A DNA stretch of 64,000 nucleotides, taken from assembly GCF_014648635.1 (NCBI RefSeq), contig NZ_BMRM01000010.1:62001-126000 (forward strand). The letters are read 5' to 3'. A program made the translations under genes and the position numbers. The notes under the pieces were generated by a model. The model saw nothing but the letters and a program-made list of their open reading frames with translations, had not been told where the DNA came from and searched no databases. Source of the stretch: Streptomyces cinerochromogenes. GTDB lineage: Bacteria > Actinomycetota > Actinomycetes > Streptomycetales > Streptomycetaceae. How positions within the stretch are numbered: the first letter of the stretch is position 1; every line of letters starts with the position of its first letter. Of the stretch, positions 47,843 to 56,571 are shown piece by piece.

Positions 47843-49161
47843 GCCCCGGCGGTCCTCCTGCGCCACTGTCCGGACAGCACGAGATGCGCGGCGACGCCGA
47901 ACACCAGCCCCCAGAAGGCGGATCCGATGCCGAACAGGGTGACGCCGGACGCGGTGGCCAGGAAGGTGACCAGCGCGGCCTCGCGGTCCTTCTCCTCCTT
48001 CACCGCGCCGGTGAGGCCCCCGGCGAGCGCGCCGAACAGGGCGACGCCCGCGACGGCCGCGACCAGTTCCTTCGGCAGCCCGGCGAAGAACGCCACCAGG
48101 GTCGATCCGAAGGCGCCGACCACCAGGTAGAAGGCGCCGCACGAGACACCGGCCACGTAGCGCCGCCGCGGATCGGGGTGCGACTCCGGGCCGGTGCAGA
48201 TCGCGGCGGTGATCGCCGCCAGGTTGATCGCGTGCGCGCCGAAGGGAGCGAGCGCGGTGGAGACCAGCCCGGTGCTGCCGATGAGCAGCCGGTCCCGGGG
48301 CTGGTAGCCGGAGGCCGTGAGCACCGCCATGCCGGGGGCGTTCTGCGAGGCGAGCGTGGCCAGGATCAGCGGCACGGCGATGCCGATGAGCGAGGCGACG
48401 GAGAACTCCGGGGTGGTGAGCACCGGCCGGGCCAGCTCGATCCTGTCGACGTGGACGTGCAGCCGGGAGGTGGCCGCACTGCCGACGACCCCCGCGGCGA
48501 GGGCGATCAGCACCGCGTACCGGGGCAGCAGACGCTTGCCCAGGAGGTAGGCCAGCAGTACGGATCCGGCGATGACCGGTGCCGTCTTCAGCGAGGTGAA
48601 GACGTGGGCGCCGAAGCTGAACAGGATGCCCGCGAGCATGGCCGAGACCACCGCCGCCGGCACCTGCCGCATCAGCCGGCCGAACACCCCGGTCAGTCCG
48701 ACCAGGGTGAGGACGGCACCGGTGACGAGGAACGCGCCGACGGCCTCCGCGTACGGGTACGCGCCGAGGCTGGTGACCAGGAGCGCCGCTCCCGGTGTCG
48801 ACCAGGCGGTGATGACCGGCATCCGGGTGCGCAGGCTCAGCCCGATGCAGGTCAGGCCGCTGCCGATGGAGATGGCCCCCACCCAGGAGCTGGTCTGCGC
48901 GGCGTCGAGGTGTCCGGCGGAGGCCGCCGCGAGCACGATGACCAGCGTCCCCGAGTAGGACACCACGACGGCCACCAGGCCCGCCAGCACGGCGGACGGC
49001 GACGCGTCGCGCAGCAGCCGGGGCCGGTCCGCCGAGGCCGGCCCGGCGGCCGGTTCCGCTCCCCCGGACCGCTCGGGTGCCGAGGGACCGGCGGAGGGGG
49101 GCGGCGCGGCGGTGTGCGCCGCGCCTGGGGTGGTGTCCGTCTCGGAGGGCTCGGGGCTCAA
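47839..49161 (-). CDS. BenE family benzoate:H+ symporter
   Basis: The 440-residue protein has a Pro/Ala-rich N-terminal tail of about 50 residues and then 12 hydrophobic helices. Helix motifs SAVLAGLVAVVVSYSGTLVI, ITAWSTPGAALLVTSLGAYP, FSFGAHVFTSLKTAPV and LATLASQNAPGMAVLTASGY fit the BenE/benzoate membrane transport family. It would import benzoate or a similar aromatic acid with protons. The start is a TTG at 49161 with GGAAG just upstream; no good ATG or GTG is available near it. Confidence 0.85.
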   Translation of the reverse strand: MSPEPSETDTTPGAAHTAAPPPSAGPSAPERSGGAEPAAGPASADRPRLLRDASPSAVLAGLVAVVVSYSGTLVIVLAAASAGHLDAAQTSSWVGAISIGSGLTCIGLSLRTRMPVITAWSTPGAALLVTSLGAYPYAEAVGAFLVTGAVLTLVGLTGVFGRLMRQVPAAVVSAMLAGILFSFGAHVFTSLKTAPVIAGSVLLAYLLGKRLLPRYAVLIALAAGVVGSAATSRLHVHVDRIELARPVLTTPEFSVASLIGIAVPLILATLASQNAPGMAVLTASGYQPRDRLLIGSTGLVSTALAPFGAHAINLAAITAAICTGPESHPDPRRRYVAGVSCGAFYLVVGAFGSTLVAFFAGLPKELVAAVAGVALFGALAGGLTGAVKEEKDREAALVTFLATASGVTLFGIGSAFWGLVFGVAAHLVLSGQWRRRTAGA

Positions 49162-49162
49162 C

Positions 49163-49300
49163 GGTCTTCCTTCGCAGCCCGTTCCAGGGCCTGTTCCAGG
49201 TCGGCGACGAGATCGGCCCGGCTCTCCGGGCCGATGGACAGCCGGACCATGTCCTTCGGTGCCGTGCTGTCCGGCCCCTCGAAGGTACAGCGGTGTCCGA
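49163..49300 (-). pseudogene. 3' remnant of a trans-sulfuration-type PLP enzyme
   Basis: Read on the minus strand this stretch encodes DSTAPKDMVRLSIGPESRAD followed by LVADLEQALERAAKEDR. It resembles the last about 35 residues of cystathionine gamma-synthase/O-acetylhomoserine sulfhydrylase enzymes (VRLSVGxExxxDLxxDLxQAL). The upstream sequence in frame does not continue as such an enzyme, so only the C-terminal end remains. Expression is doubtful. Confidence 0.5.
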
Positions 49301-49309
49301 TGAGACTTC

Positions 49310-49471
49310 TCACCGGCGGGGGCCTGGTGCGGAGGCGGGCGACCAGGCGTCCCAGGAGCCGAGCGTTGCGGTCACGAAGTCCCGTGAGCCGGTGGCCTGT
49401 TCGGCTGGGTGGGGAGGTGCCGGCCAGTCGCTCGGCGCGATGAATCCGTTCTGGCGTGACACGACGTCCAT
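49310..49471 (-). CDS. Possible small ORF, 53 aa
   Basis: ATG at 49471 preceded by CAGGAG, reading MDVVSRQNGFIAPSDWPAPP and ending SWDAWSPASAPGPRR. The peptide has three tryptophans and many prolines, with no cysteine and no recognised motif. Third-position GC is about 80 percent, lower than neighbouring genes, so coding is uncertain. It ends just before the PLP-enzyme remnant and may belong to a rearranged region. Confidence 0.25.
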   Translation of the reverse strand: MDVVSRQNGFIAPSDWPAPPHPAEQATGSRDFVTATLGSWDAWSPASAPGPRR

Positions 49472-49584
49472 GGCAAGCACGCTCCTGTCGACTCACGTGC
49501 CGTCAAGGGGAGTCGCGGCACGGCCACCGCGCCCGCCGGCGGCACCCTGCGAAGGCGGCAGTCCGTGGGCAGTCCGTGGCGGGA

Positions 49585-50352
49585 TCACTCCGTTCCCCGC
49601 GTGTCCAGAGCCGCGCCCAGTTCCCGCCGATAACCGGCGTACGCCGCCCGCAGCGCCTCCCCCGGCCAGTCGGCGGGCAGCAGTTCGGGGGGCAGGACGG
49701 GGTCGGTGAGCAGGTGGCGGACGGCCGCGGCGTAGGCGGTGAACCGGTCGGCCGGGTGGCCGGCCCGGCCCGCACGGGCGAGCAGGGAGCGCGCGCCGGC
49801 CGCCCAGTCGGCCAGCGGCCACAGCCGGGCGGCAAGGGCACGCGGGGGCTCGTCGGGGCGCGCGGTGCATGTCAGGGCCACCTGGCGCAGACCGGCGGGC
49901 AGGGGGCGGTCCAGGTTGGCCGGGCGCAGCCAGACGCCCTCGCGGAGTTCGGCCAGACGCAGGGCGGTGAGCCGGGCGCGCAGCTCGGCGCGTTCGGCGG
50001 GGCCGCGGCCGGTCGCCGTGACCACCACCATCTCCCAGTCGCCGTCCCACGCGCGCGTGCGAGGGTGCACGGCCTCGTCCTGGCGGCGCTGGCGGGCCAG
50101 CAGCCGGTCGCTGAGCCGGTACACGGCGTCCGTGCGCCGCAGGTCGCCGGCGGCCACCATCCGGCTCAGCGCGGCCCGCAGCGTGGAGCCGCCGACGCCG
50201 AAGGGCTCCACGAGCCGGACCAGGTCCCTGACCGGCAGCTGGGGCGGGTGCACGCCGAGCAGCAGGCTCAGTACGACCGACCGGGCGGACAGCGGCCGCA
50301 GACCGGCCGGGTCCTCCTCCTGCTCCGGCTCCGCCGGGACGTTCACGCGCAT
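49585..50352 (-). CDS. PaaX family transcriptional regulator
   Basis: The 255-residue protein has an N-terminal winged helix (RSVVLSLLLGVHPPQLPVRD, GVGGSTLRAALSRMVAAGDL), the central PaaX domain with WEMVVVTATGRGPAERAELR and EGVWLRPANLDRPL, and a C-terminal helical PaaX_C part (RFTAYAAAVRHLLTDPVLPP, ending AYAGYRRELGAALD). Known PaaX proteins repress phenylacetyl-CoA catabolism and release DNA on acyl-CoA binding. Here it is divergent from an acyl-CoA dehydrogenase, its probable target. The ATG at 50352 gives the common family start. Confidence 0.88.
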   Translation of the reverse strand: MRVNVPAEPEQEEDPAGLRPLSARSVVLSLLLGVHPPQLPVRDLVRLVEPFGVGGSTLRAALSRMVAAGDLRRTDAVYRLSDRLLARQRRQDEAVHPRTRAWDGDWEMVVVTATGRGPAERAELRARLTALRLAELREGVWLRPANLDRPLPAGLRQVALTCTARPDEPPRALAARLWPLADWAAGARSLLARAGRAGHPADRFTAYAAAVRHLLTDPVLPPELLPADWPGEALRAAYAGYRRELGAALDTRGTE

Positions 50353-50422
50353 GGCCCCGACTGTACGTGCGCCTCCTTGTTGCGTCATTGCTACAGCCGC
50401 AGGATGAGTGCAACATGCTCGT

Positions 50423-52099
50423 ATGGTCTCGATTCCCGCGCAGTCGCCGCCGTCGCCGTCCGAGCAGCCGTACGCCACGCACGACGTCACCAACCAGGCG
50501 CCGCCCCTCGCGCCGTACGACGCCTCCGCCGACCCGGCCCTGCTGGAGGGGCTGCGCCGGGAGGGCGCCGGGTGGGCCGAGGACGACATCCGGCGGCTGG
50601 GGGCGCGCGCCGGGAGCGCCGAGGCGCAGGAGTGGGGCGAGCTGGCGAACCGGTACGAGCCGGTGCTGCGCACCCACGACCGCTACGGCCACCGCGTCGA
50701 CGAGGTGGAGTTCCACCCCAGCTGGCACCACCTGATGCGGACCGCGGTCGCCGAGGGTCTGGCCGGCGCCCCGTGGGCCGACGACCGGCCGGGCGCGCAC
50801 GTCGCCCGGACCGCCGGCGGCCTGGTGTGGGGGCACACGGAGGCGGGACACGGGTGCCCGACGTCCATGACGTACGCCGCGGTACCGGCCCTGCGCGCGC
50901 AGCCGGATCTCGCCAAGGTGTACGAGCCGCTGCTCACCAGCCGGGAGTACGACCCCGGGCTGCGCGTCCCCACCGAGAAGCCCGGGCTGCTCGCCGGAAT
51001 GGGCATGACCGAGAAGCAGGGCGGCTCCGACGTCCGCACCAACACCACCACGGCCACGCCCACCGGCGAGGCGGGTGTGTACACGCTGCGCGGGCACAAG
51101 TGGTTCACGTCGGCGCCGATGTGCGACGTCTTCCTGGTGCTCGCGCAGGCCCCGGGCGGGCTGTCGTGCTTCCTGGTGCCGCGCGTCCTGCCGGACGGCA
51201 CCCGCAACACGTTCCGCATCCAGCGGCTGAAGGACAAGCTCGGCAACCGGTCCAACGCCTCCTCGGAGCCGGAGTTCGACCGGACCGTGGCGTGGCTGGT
51301 GGGGCCGGAGGGGCGGGGAGTGAAGACCATCATCGAGATGGTCAACTGCACCCGGCTGGACTGCGTGATGTCCTCGGCGACGCTGATGCGCAAGACGCTG
51401 GTCGAGGCGGGGCACCACGCGCGGCACCGCAGCGCGTTCGGGGCCCGGCTGATCGAGCAGCCGCTGATGCGCAACGTCCTGGCCGATCTCGCGCTGGAGT
51501 CGGAGGCGGCGACGACGCTCACGCTGCGGCTGGCCGGCGCGGCCGACCGGGCGGTGCGCGGCGACGCCGGGGAGCGGGCCTTCCGGCGCCTCGCCACCGC
51601 CGTCGGCAAGTACTGGGTCACCAAGCGGGGGCCGGCCTTCACCGCCGAGGCCCTGGAGTGCCTGGGCGGCAACGGGTACGTCGAGGACTCCGGCATGCCC
51701 CGGCACTACCGGGAGGCGCCGCTGCTGTCGATCTGGGAGGGCTCCGGGAACGTCAACGCGCTCGACGTGCTGCGTGCCCTCGGCCGCGAACCGGACACCG
51801 TGGAGGCGTTCTTCGCCGAACTCGCCCTCGCGCGCGGGGCGGACGCCCGCCTCGACACGGCCGTGGCGGCGCTCAAGGACCAATTGGCCGGAACGGATCA
51901 GGCGGGCGCCCGGCGGCTGGTGGAGCGGATGGCGCTCGCCCTGCAGGCCTCCCTGCTGGTCCGGCACGCTCCGCACCCGGTCGCGGACGCCTTCTGCGCG
52001 AGCCGGCTGGGCGGGGACTGGGGCCACGCGTTCGGCACCCTGCCCGCAGGAACCGGTCTCGACGCCGTCCTGGAGCGCGCCCTGCCCGGCCTGAACTGA
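50423..52099 (+). CDS. AidB-like acyl-CoA dehydrogenase family protein
   Basis: The 558-residue flavoprotein resembles AidB/isovaleryl-CoA dehydrogenase-like enzymes: GLVWGHTEAGHGCPTSMTYA, GMGMTEKQGGSDVRTNTT (FAD-contacting), LRGHKWFTSAPMCDVFLV, RLKDKLGNRSNASSE, ECLGGNGYVEDSGM and REAPLLSIWEGSGNV. In E. coli AidB protects DNA during alkylation; related actinobacterial proteins may be true dehydrogenases. Start at the ATG at 50423 (a GTG at 50408 is in frame); no Shine-Dalgarno is obvious. It is divergent from the PaaX regulator. Confidence 0.88.
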   Translation: MVSIPAQSPPSPSEQPYATHDVTNQAPPLAPYDASADPALLEGLRREGAGWAEDDIRRLGARAGSAEAQEWGELANRYEPVLRTHDRYGHRVDEVEFHPSWHHLMRTAVAEGLAGAPWADDRPGAHVARTAGGLVWGHTEAGHGCPTSMTYAAVPALRAQPDLAKVYEPLLTSREYDPGLRVPTEKPGLLAGMGMTEKQGGSDVRTNTTTATPTGEAGVYTLRGHKWFTSAPMCDVFLVLAQAPGGLSCFLVPRVLPDGTRNTFRIQRLKDKLGNRSNASSEPEFDRTVAWLVGPEGRGVKTIIEMVNCTRLDCVMSSATLMRKTLVEAGHHARHRSAFGARLIEQPLMRNVLADLALESEAATTLTLRLAGAADRAVRGDAGERAFRRLATAVGKYWVTKRGPAFTAEALECLGGNGYVEDSGMPRHYREAPLLSIWEGSGNVNALDVLRALGREPDTVEAFFAELALARGADARLDTAVAALKDQLAGTDQAGARRLVERMALALQASLLVRHAPHPVADAFCASRLGGDWGHAFGTLPAGTGLDAVLERALPGLN

Positions 52100-52244
52100 A
52101 CCCCTGCACGCACGCGTGCGCGCAGTTCTCTCCCGTGGCCGGTGAGCGCCGACGGATCGCACACAGTCAGCAGATGCTTCCGGACCGTTGTCAGTGCGGT
52201 GGTGCACACTCGCGACCAGGTGGCACTCGTCTGGGGAGGACAAC

Positions 52245-54329
52245 GTGTTCACGGGGATCGACGAGGTCGACTGGGCCTCGCTGCGGCACGCGTACGGCAG
52301 CGCGGAGGACGTGCCCGGGTGGTTGTGGGCGCTGGCCTCCGCGGACTCCGCCGAGCGGGCGACCGCGCTCGACGGGATGTTCGGCGCCGTGCACCACCAG
52401 GGGAGGGTGTACGACTCGACGCTGGCGTGCGTGCCCTTCCTGTTCGCGCTGCTGGCCCGCGAGGAGGTGCCGGACCGGAGCTGCATCGTGGAACTGCTGG
52501 TCAGCATCGGTGGGGAGTACACGGAGAACTCCGGGAACTCTTGGAACTCTTGGAACTCCGAGAACTCCGGGAAGAACCCGGGGAGCACGGCGGCCGCGGC
52601 GGGCCGGCAGGGCTCGGCGGCTGCGGGACGGGACCGGCGGGCGCGGGAGGCGGTGCGCGCGGGCGCCGAGACCTTCGCCGCGCTCTCCGGGGACCCGGAC
52701 CCCGCGGTGCGGCAGGCGGCGGCCGGGGCCCTGGTGCGCTTCCTGGAGGAGCCCCCGCGGGTGCTGGAGCTGCTGCGGCGGCGGTTGCGGGTCGAGCGGG
52801 AGGACCGCGTCCTGCTGGCCCTCATAGAGGCCTGCGGTGTGTTCGCGCACCGGTACCCGGCGCACGCCGACGGCGCGGTGGACCTCCTCGCCGAACAGAG
52901 CGCGCCGCCCTACGCGCCGGTGCTGCGGCTCGCGGCGCTCGGCCAGCTCGCGCTCCGCGCCCCCGGCCGGCTCCCCGCCGACCTGGTGCCGGCCGCGGTA
53001 CGGCTGCTGCAGGAGCGGTCCGCGCAGCGCCTGCGGCTCCGGGAGCACGCGGGCCCGGACACCCTGGTGCGCCGGATACGGCGGCTGCGCCCGTCCGACG
53101 AGCAGGGCGCCATGCTGCTGCGCACCCTGCACAGTGCGCTCGGTGACCGGGTGGACGACCGGATCGCCCTCCTCACCGGTCAGTTGACCAGCCCCGATCC
53201 GGTGGACCGGTGCAATGCGGTGTGGATGTCGGCGGGGCTGTTCCGCGGCTGGCGGGGTGGGTACGACGGGCCGGTGCGGCTGCTCGGCGCACAGCTGGGC
53301 AGCGAGCAGGACCGGTTGCGGGACGCGGCGGTGTCGGTCCTGGCGGAACTGTTCGCGCCGGCCGCGCCCGCCGCGGACGACCTGCACGCGCTGGTGACCG
53401 CCCGGCCCGACCTGTGGACCCACCGCTGGGAGCGCTGCTCGCCCACGCTGGGCGGCCCGCTGAAGGCACTGGCCAGGACCGGTGATCCGCGCGCGGTCCC
53501 GCCGCTGGCCCAGCTGCTGGCCGGCCCGGCGGCACCTGTGGGACTGGGCTGCGAAGTCGCGCACCTGGGCCGGGCCGCGGCACCGCTGGCACCCGCGCTG
53601 CGCCACCACCTCGGCCGCGTCCCGCTCGCCTCCCCGGCCGCCGCCCGGCTCGCCGCCCCGCTGCTGACGGCGGTCAGGGCCGTCGGAGACCGGGACGCCG
53701 TACCGGAACTGCTCCGGCTGCTCTCGGGTGCTCCCGACGGCCTGGGGGCGCGGGACGCGGTCGCGGACCAGGTGATCGAGACGCTCGCGGAGCTGGGCGC
53801 CGCGGCACAGGCGGCACCCCTGCTGCGCGCCCTGCTCCGCACCCGGCACGCGGCCGCGGCGGCGGGCGCGCTGTGGTCGGCCGACGGGGACGCCTCCACC
53901 GTACTGCCCGTGCTGCTGCGGGAGTTGGGCCGGCCGGAGCCGGACGCCCGGCGCGACGCCGTACGGCACCTGGCGCGGCTGGGCCCTGCCGCGCGTGCGG
54001 CGCTGCCCGAGCTGCGCCGGCTCGCCGGGGAGGGCCCGGTGCGGGAGCGCGTACCGGCCGCGTGCGCGCTGTGGCACATCGCCGGGGACCCGGACCCGGT
54101 CCTGCCCGTCTTCCGGACGGCGTGGGCCTCGGACCCCCGCACCCGCGTCCCCGTCGCCCGCTGCCTGACCGACATGGGCCCCGCCGCCGCGCCCCTGCAC
54201 GACCTGCTCACCACCGAACTGACCCAGCCCCGCCGCCACACGGCCCGGCAGAGCGCCTACGGCCCGCATGACATCCCGGACGACGAGGAGCTTCTGCGGA
54301 TGTGCCGGGAGGTGTTGGCGGGAATGTAG
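52245..54329 (+). CDS. HEAT-repeat protein with a Trp/Asn/Ser repeat insertion
   Basis: The 694-residue protein is almost entirely alpha-helical, built of HEAT/PBS-lyase-like repeats such as GDPDPAVRQAAAGALVRFLE, LLGAQLGSEQDRLRDAAVSV, LLRELGRPEPDARRDAVRHL and RLGPAARAALPELRRLAGEG. It has no catalytic motif and probably acts as a protein-binding scaffold in the cytoplasm. At about residues 94-108 the helices are interrupted by ENSGNSWNSWNSENSG, encoded by 9-bp tandem repeats. GGGGAGGA 5 nt before the GTG at 52245 sets the start. Confidence 0.8.
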   Translation: MFTGIDEVDWASLRHAYGSAEDVPGWLWALASADSAERATALDGMFGAVHHQGRVYDSTLACVPFLFALLAREEVPDRSCIVELLVSIGGEYTENSGNSWNSWNSENSGKNPGSTAAAAGRQGSAAAGRDRRAREAVRAGAETFAALSGDPDPAVRQAAAGALVRFLEEPPRVLELLRRRLRVEREDRVLLALIEACGVFAHRYPAHADGAVDLLAEQSAPPYAPVLRLAALGQLALRAPGRLPADLVPAAVRLLQERSAQRLRLREHAGPDTLVRRIRRLRPSDEQGAMLLRTLHSALGDRVDDRIALLTGQLTSPDPVDRCNAVWMSAGLFRGWRGGYDGPVRLLGAQLGSEQDRLRDAAVSVLAELFAPAAPAADDLHALVTARPDLWTHRWERCSPTLGGPLKALARTGDPRAVPPLAQLLAGPAAPVGLGCEVAHLGRAAAPLAPALRHHLGRVPLASPAAARLAAPLLTAVRAVGDRDAVPELLRLLSGAPDGLGARDAVADQVIETLAELGAAAQAAPLLRALLRTRHAAAAAGALWSADGDASTVLPVLLRELGRPEPDARRDAVRHLARLGPAARAALPELRRLAGEGPVRERVPAACALWHIAGDPDPVLPVFRTAWASDPRTRVPVARCLTDMGPAAAPLHDLLTTELTQPRRHTARQSAYGPHDIPDDEELLRMCREVLAGM
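52523..52571. repeat. Short tandem repeat encoding Asn-Ser-Trp units
   Basis: Within the HEAT-repeat gene, units related to AACTCTTGG and AACTCCGGG repeat about five times, encoding NSGNSWNSWNSENSG. The stretch is much less GC-rich than its surroundings and in-frame (9-bp units). Confidence 0.8.
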
Positions 54330-54450
54330 GCAGGGGGTGGGCGGGAGGGGAGGGCTTGGGGCGCGGGGCGGGTCGGGGCGGGAGCGGCCCGCCGACGCTC
54401 CGAACCACGACCGCCCGCCCGGGGTGCCCCGCCCCGGTCGGGCCGGGGCA

Positions 54451-54475
54451 GGTCAGGTCAGGTCAGGTCAGGTCA
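54451..54475. repeat. Pentanucleotide repeat (GGTCA)5
   Basis: Five perfect GGTCA units end at the stop codon of the leftward Rv1733c-like gene, whose TGA is part of the last unit. Changes in copy number would alter only the 3' flank. Confidence 0.9.
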
Positions 54476-55075
54476 GACCATCCGCCCCCACTGCGGGCCG
54501 AGCCGTGACCACTCGGTGTCCCAGGCGGCCAGGCGGCGGCGTTCCAGTCGGCCGCGTACGGCCAGGCCGGCGACGCAGGGGACGGAGCCGGCGCTCACGC
54601 CGACCAGGAGGCCTATGAGGGTGGCCCGGAAGGCGGCCTCGGAGGCGGTGGTGGGGCGGGAGACGAGGTGCCCCTGCGGGTCGGTCCAGACGGTGACCGG
54701 CGTACCCGGCTTGCTGCCGGGCTCCACACGGACCTGGCCGGTGTGGGTGGAGCCGTCGGGTGCCGTCCAGCGGACCTCGGCCCAGACCCGCTCGCCGGCG
54801 GAGGCATGGCTGCCGTAGGCGGGTGACGACCCTGCCACCTGGTCGACGACCCGGGCCACGGCGGGCCGCCAGGTGGCCCGCTCCCGGGCGAGTCCCTGCT
54901 CCACCGAGCCGGCCGCCGCGAGGCCGGCCAGCACTCCGGCCAGGACGGTCAGCAGACAGGCACCGAGCACCACCCAGGCCTCCAGCACGTCGGCCCGGCG
55001 TTTGAGCGGGTTGCGCCGCCAGCGCCACAGCCACACCTTCGGACCACGGAACGCCTTCAAAGGCATCCTCCTCAC
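54473..55075 (-). CDS. Rv1733c family membrane protein
   Basis: The 200-residue protein has a basic, Trp-rich N-terminus (KVWLWRWRRNPLKRRADV), a first membrane helix (EAWVVLGACLLTVLAGVLAG), an extracytoplasmic beta-rich domain of about 80 residues with AEVRWTAPDGSTHTGQVRV and PGTPVTVWTDPQG, and a second helix (TLIGLLVGVSAGSVPCVAGL). This is the pattern of the actinobacterial Rv1733c family, of unknown function. Start uncertain: the GTG at 55075 gives the full frame, whereas the ATG at 55066 sits directly against AGGAGG without spacing. Confidence 0.8.
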   Translation of the reverse strand: MRRMPLKAFRGPKVWLWRWRRNPLKRRADVLEAWVVLGACLLTVLAGVLAGLAAAGSVEQGLARERATWRPAVARVVDQVAGSSPAYGSHASAGERVWAEVRWTAPDGSTHTGQVRVEPGSKPGTPVTVWTDPQGHLVSRPTTASEAAFRATLIGLLVGVSAGSVPCVAGLAVRGRLERRRLAAWDTEWSRLGPQWGRMV

Positions 55076-55395
55076 GAGCGCACCGACCGGCCGGACCGCC
55101 CTCCCATACGGGGGAGATCGCTCCGTTGCTCACGACGAGCCGTCTCCCCGACGGTCGCACGAGACGCCCCTCTCGCGCAGGCGCATCCCGGAACGCGACC
55201 GGCCCGGCTTCCCAGCGGACCCACGACACAGGCCGTGACCTGCACGGACACGCACTCCGAGGGTGAGTGTCAGTGGTGGGGTGCAGACTGGCCGGTATCC
55301 GACGACGGCGACGACAGCCACGACGGCCAAGACGGCTGCGACAGCCACGACGACTACGACGACTACCTGGACAACGGCGTCCGGAGGTGATCGGC
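55076..55395. other. Intergenic region with acidic mini-ORF
   Basis: Between the Rv1733c-like and propeller genes the DNA contains a stretch (55299-55375) of GAC/GGC/TAC-type triplets. The only candidate gene is the acidic frame 55235-55390, listed separately. No promoter stands out. Confidence 0.4.
55235..55390 (+). CDS. Possible acidic 51-aa peptide upstream of the propeller gene
   Basis: From the GTG at 55235 the frame reads VTCTDTHSEGECQWWGADWP and then an Asp/His/Tyr-rich tail (DSHDDYDDYLDN), with three cysteines and about 16 aspartates. It stops 5 nt before the ATG of the Asp-box protein, with its TGA inside that gene's GGAGGTGA ribosome-binding site, an arrangement typical of translational coupling. 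The start has only a weak ribosome-binding site, and the sequence could be a chance reading of a triplet repeat. Confidence 0.35.
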   Translation: MTCTDTHSEGECQWWGADWPVSDDGDDSHDGQDGCDSHDDYDDYLDNGVRR

Positions 55396-56484
55396 ATGAC
55401 CGAGGTTCTGCTGGCGGTGGGCACGCGCAAAGGCCTGTTCATCGCGCGGCGGCGGGGCGACGGCCCCTGGGAGTTCGACGAGAGCCCGTATTTCAACGCG
55501 CAGGCCGTCTACTCGGTCGCGATCGACACCCGTGGTGTCCGCCCCCGGCTGCTGGCGGGCGGCGACAGCACGCACTGGGGGCCGTCGGTGTTCCACTCCG
55601 ACGACCTCGGCCGCACCTGGACCGAACCGGCCCGGCCCGCCGTGAAGTTCCCGAAGGACACCGGCGCCTCCCTGGAGCGCGTCTGGCAGCTGCATCCGGC
55701 CGAGGCCGAGCCCGACGTGGTGTACGCGGGCACAGAACCGGCCGCGCTGTACCGCTCGGAGGACCGCGGTGAGAGCTTCGAGCTGGTCCGCCCGTTGTGG
55801 GAGCACCCGACCCGTTCGCAGTGGGTGCCCGGCGGGGGCGGCGAGGGCCTGCACACGGTGCTCACCGACGGGCGCGATCCGCGGGCGGTGACGGTGGCCG
55901 TCTCCACGGCGGGCGTGTTCCGCACGAGGGACGGCGGGGCGAGCTGGTCGCCGTCCAACTCCGGGGTGTCCGCGGTGTTCCTGCCGGATCCGAACCCGGA
56001 GTTCGGCCAGTGCGTGCACAAGGTCGCCAGGGACGCGGCCGACCCGGACCGGCTGTATCTGCAGAACCACTGGGGGGTGTACCGCAGCGACGACGCGGGC
56101 GCGCACTGGACCGACATCGGAGCGGACCTGCCGACCACGTTCGGCTTCGCGGTGGCCGCGCACCCGCACCGGGGCGGCACGGCGTACACCTTCCCGATCA
56201 ACGCCGACGCCGACCGGGTGCCCGCCGGGCACCGCTGCCGGGTCTTCCGCACCACGGACGCGGGCCGCACCTGGGAGCCGCTGTCGGCGGGGCTGCCCGG
56301 GGAGGACCACTACGGCACGGTCCTGCGGGACGCGCTGTGCACCGACGACCGCGACCCGGCCGGCGTGTACTTCGGCAACCGCAACGGCGAGGTGTTCGCG
56401 TCGGCCGACGACGGCGACAGCTGGCAGCAGCTGGCCGCGCATCTGCCGGACGTGCTGTGCGTGCGCGCGGCGGTGGTCGGCTGA
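55396..56484 (+). CDS. Asp-box beta-propeller (sialidase/VPS10-like) protein
   Basis: The 362-residue protein contains six Asp-box-type motifs spaced round a propeller: HSDDLGRTW, RSEDRGESF, RTRDGGASW, RSDDAGAHW, RTTDAGRTW and SADDGDSW. No signal peptide is seen, and the catalytic Arg/Tyr/Glu set of true sialidases is not evident. A glycosidase function is therefore not implied; such proteins often bind ligands or are photosystem-assembly-like factors. GGAGGTGAT precedes the ATG at 55396. It may be coupled to the acidic mini-ORF before it. Confidence 0.85.
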   Translation: MTEVLLAVGTRKGLFIARRRGDGPWEFDESPYFNAQAVYSVAIDTRGVRPRLLAGGDSTHWGPSVFHSDDLGRTWTEPARPAVKFPKDTGASLERVWQLHPAEAEPDVVYAGTEPAALYRSEDRGESFELVRPLWEHPTRSQWVPGGGGEGLHTVLTDGRDPRAVTVAVSTAGVFRTRDGGASWSPSNSGVSAVFLPDPNPEFGQCVHKVARDAADPDRLYLQNHWGVYRSDDAGAHWTDIGADLPTTFGFAVAAHPHRGGTAYTFPINADADRVPAGHRCRVFRTTDAGRTWEPLSAGLPGEDHYGTVLRDALCTDDRDPAGVYFGNRNGEVFASADDGDSWQQLAAHLPDVLCVRAAVVG

Positions 56485-56571
56485 GAGACGCCTGGGGGGG
56501 CGCGGGGCGTCCGCGCCGGGCTCGGGCCATCGGTTGATCACCGGGCCGTGTACGGCAGTAGGGTGACGGCC

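Noticed and set aside
50388..50413. GTTGC...GCAAC inverted elements between PaaX and the acyl-CoA dehydrogenase
   Set aside because: Only five base pairs match well and the remainder needs a gap, so it is too weak to call an operator.
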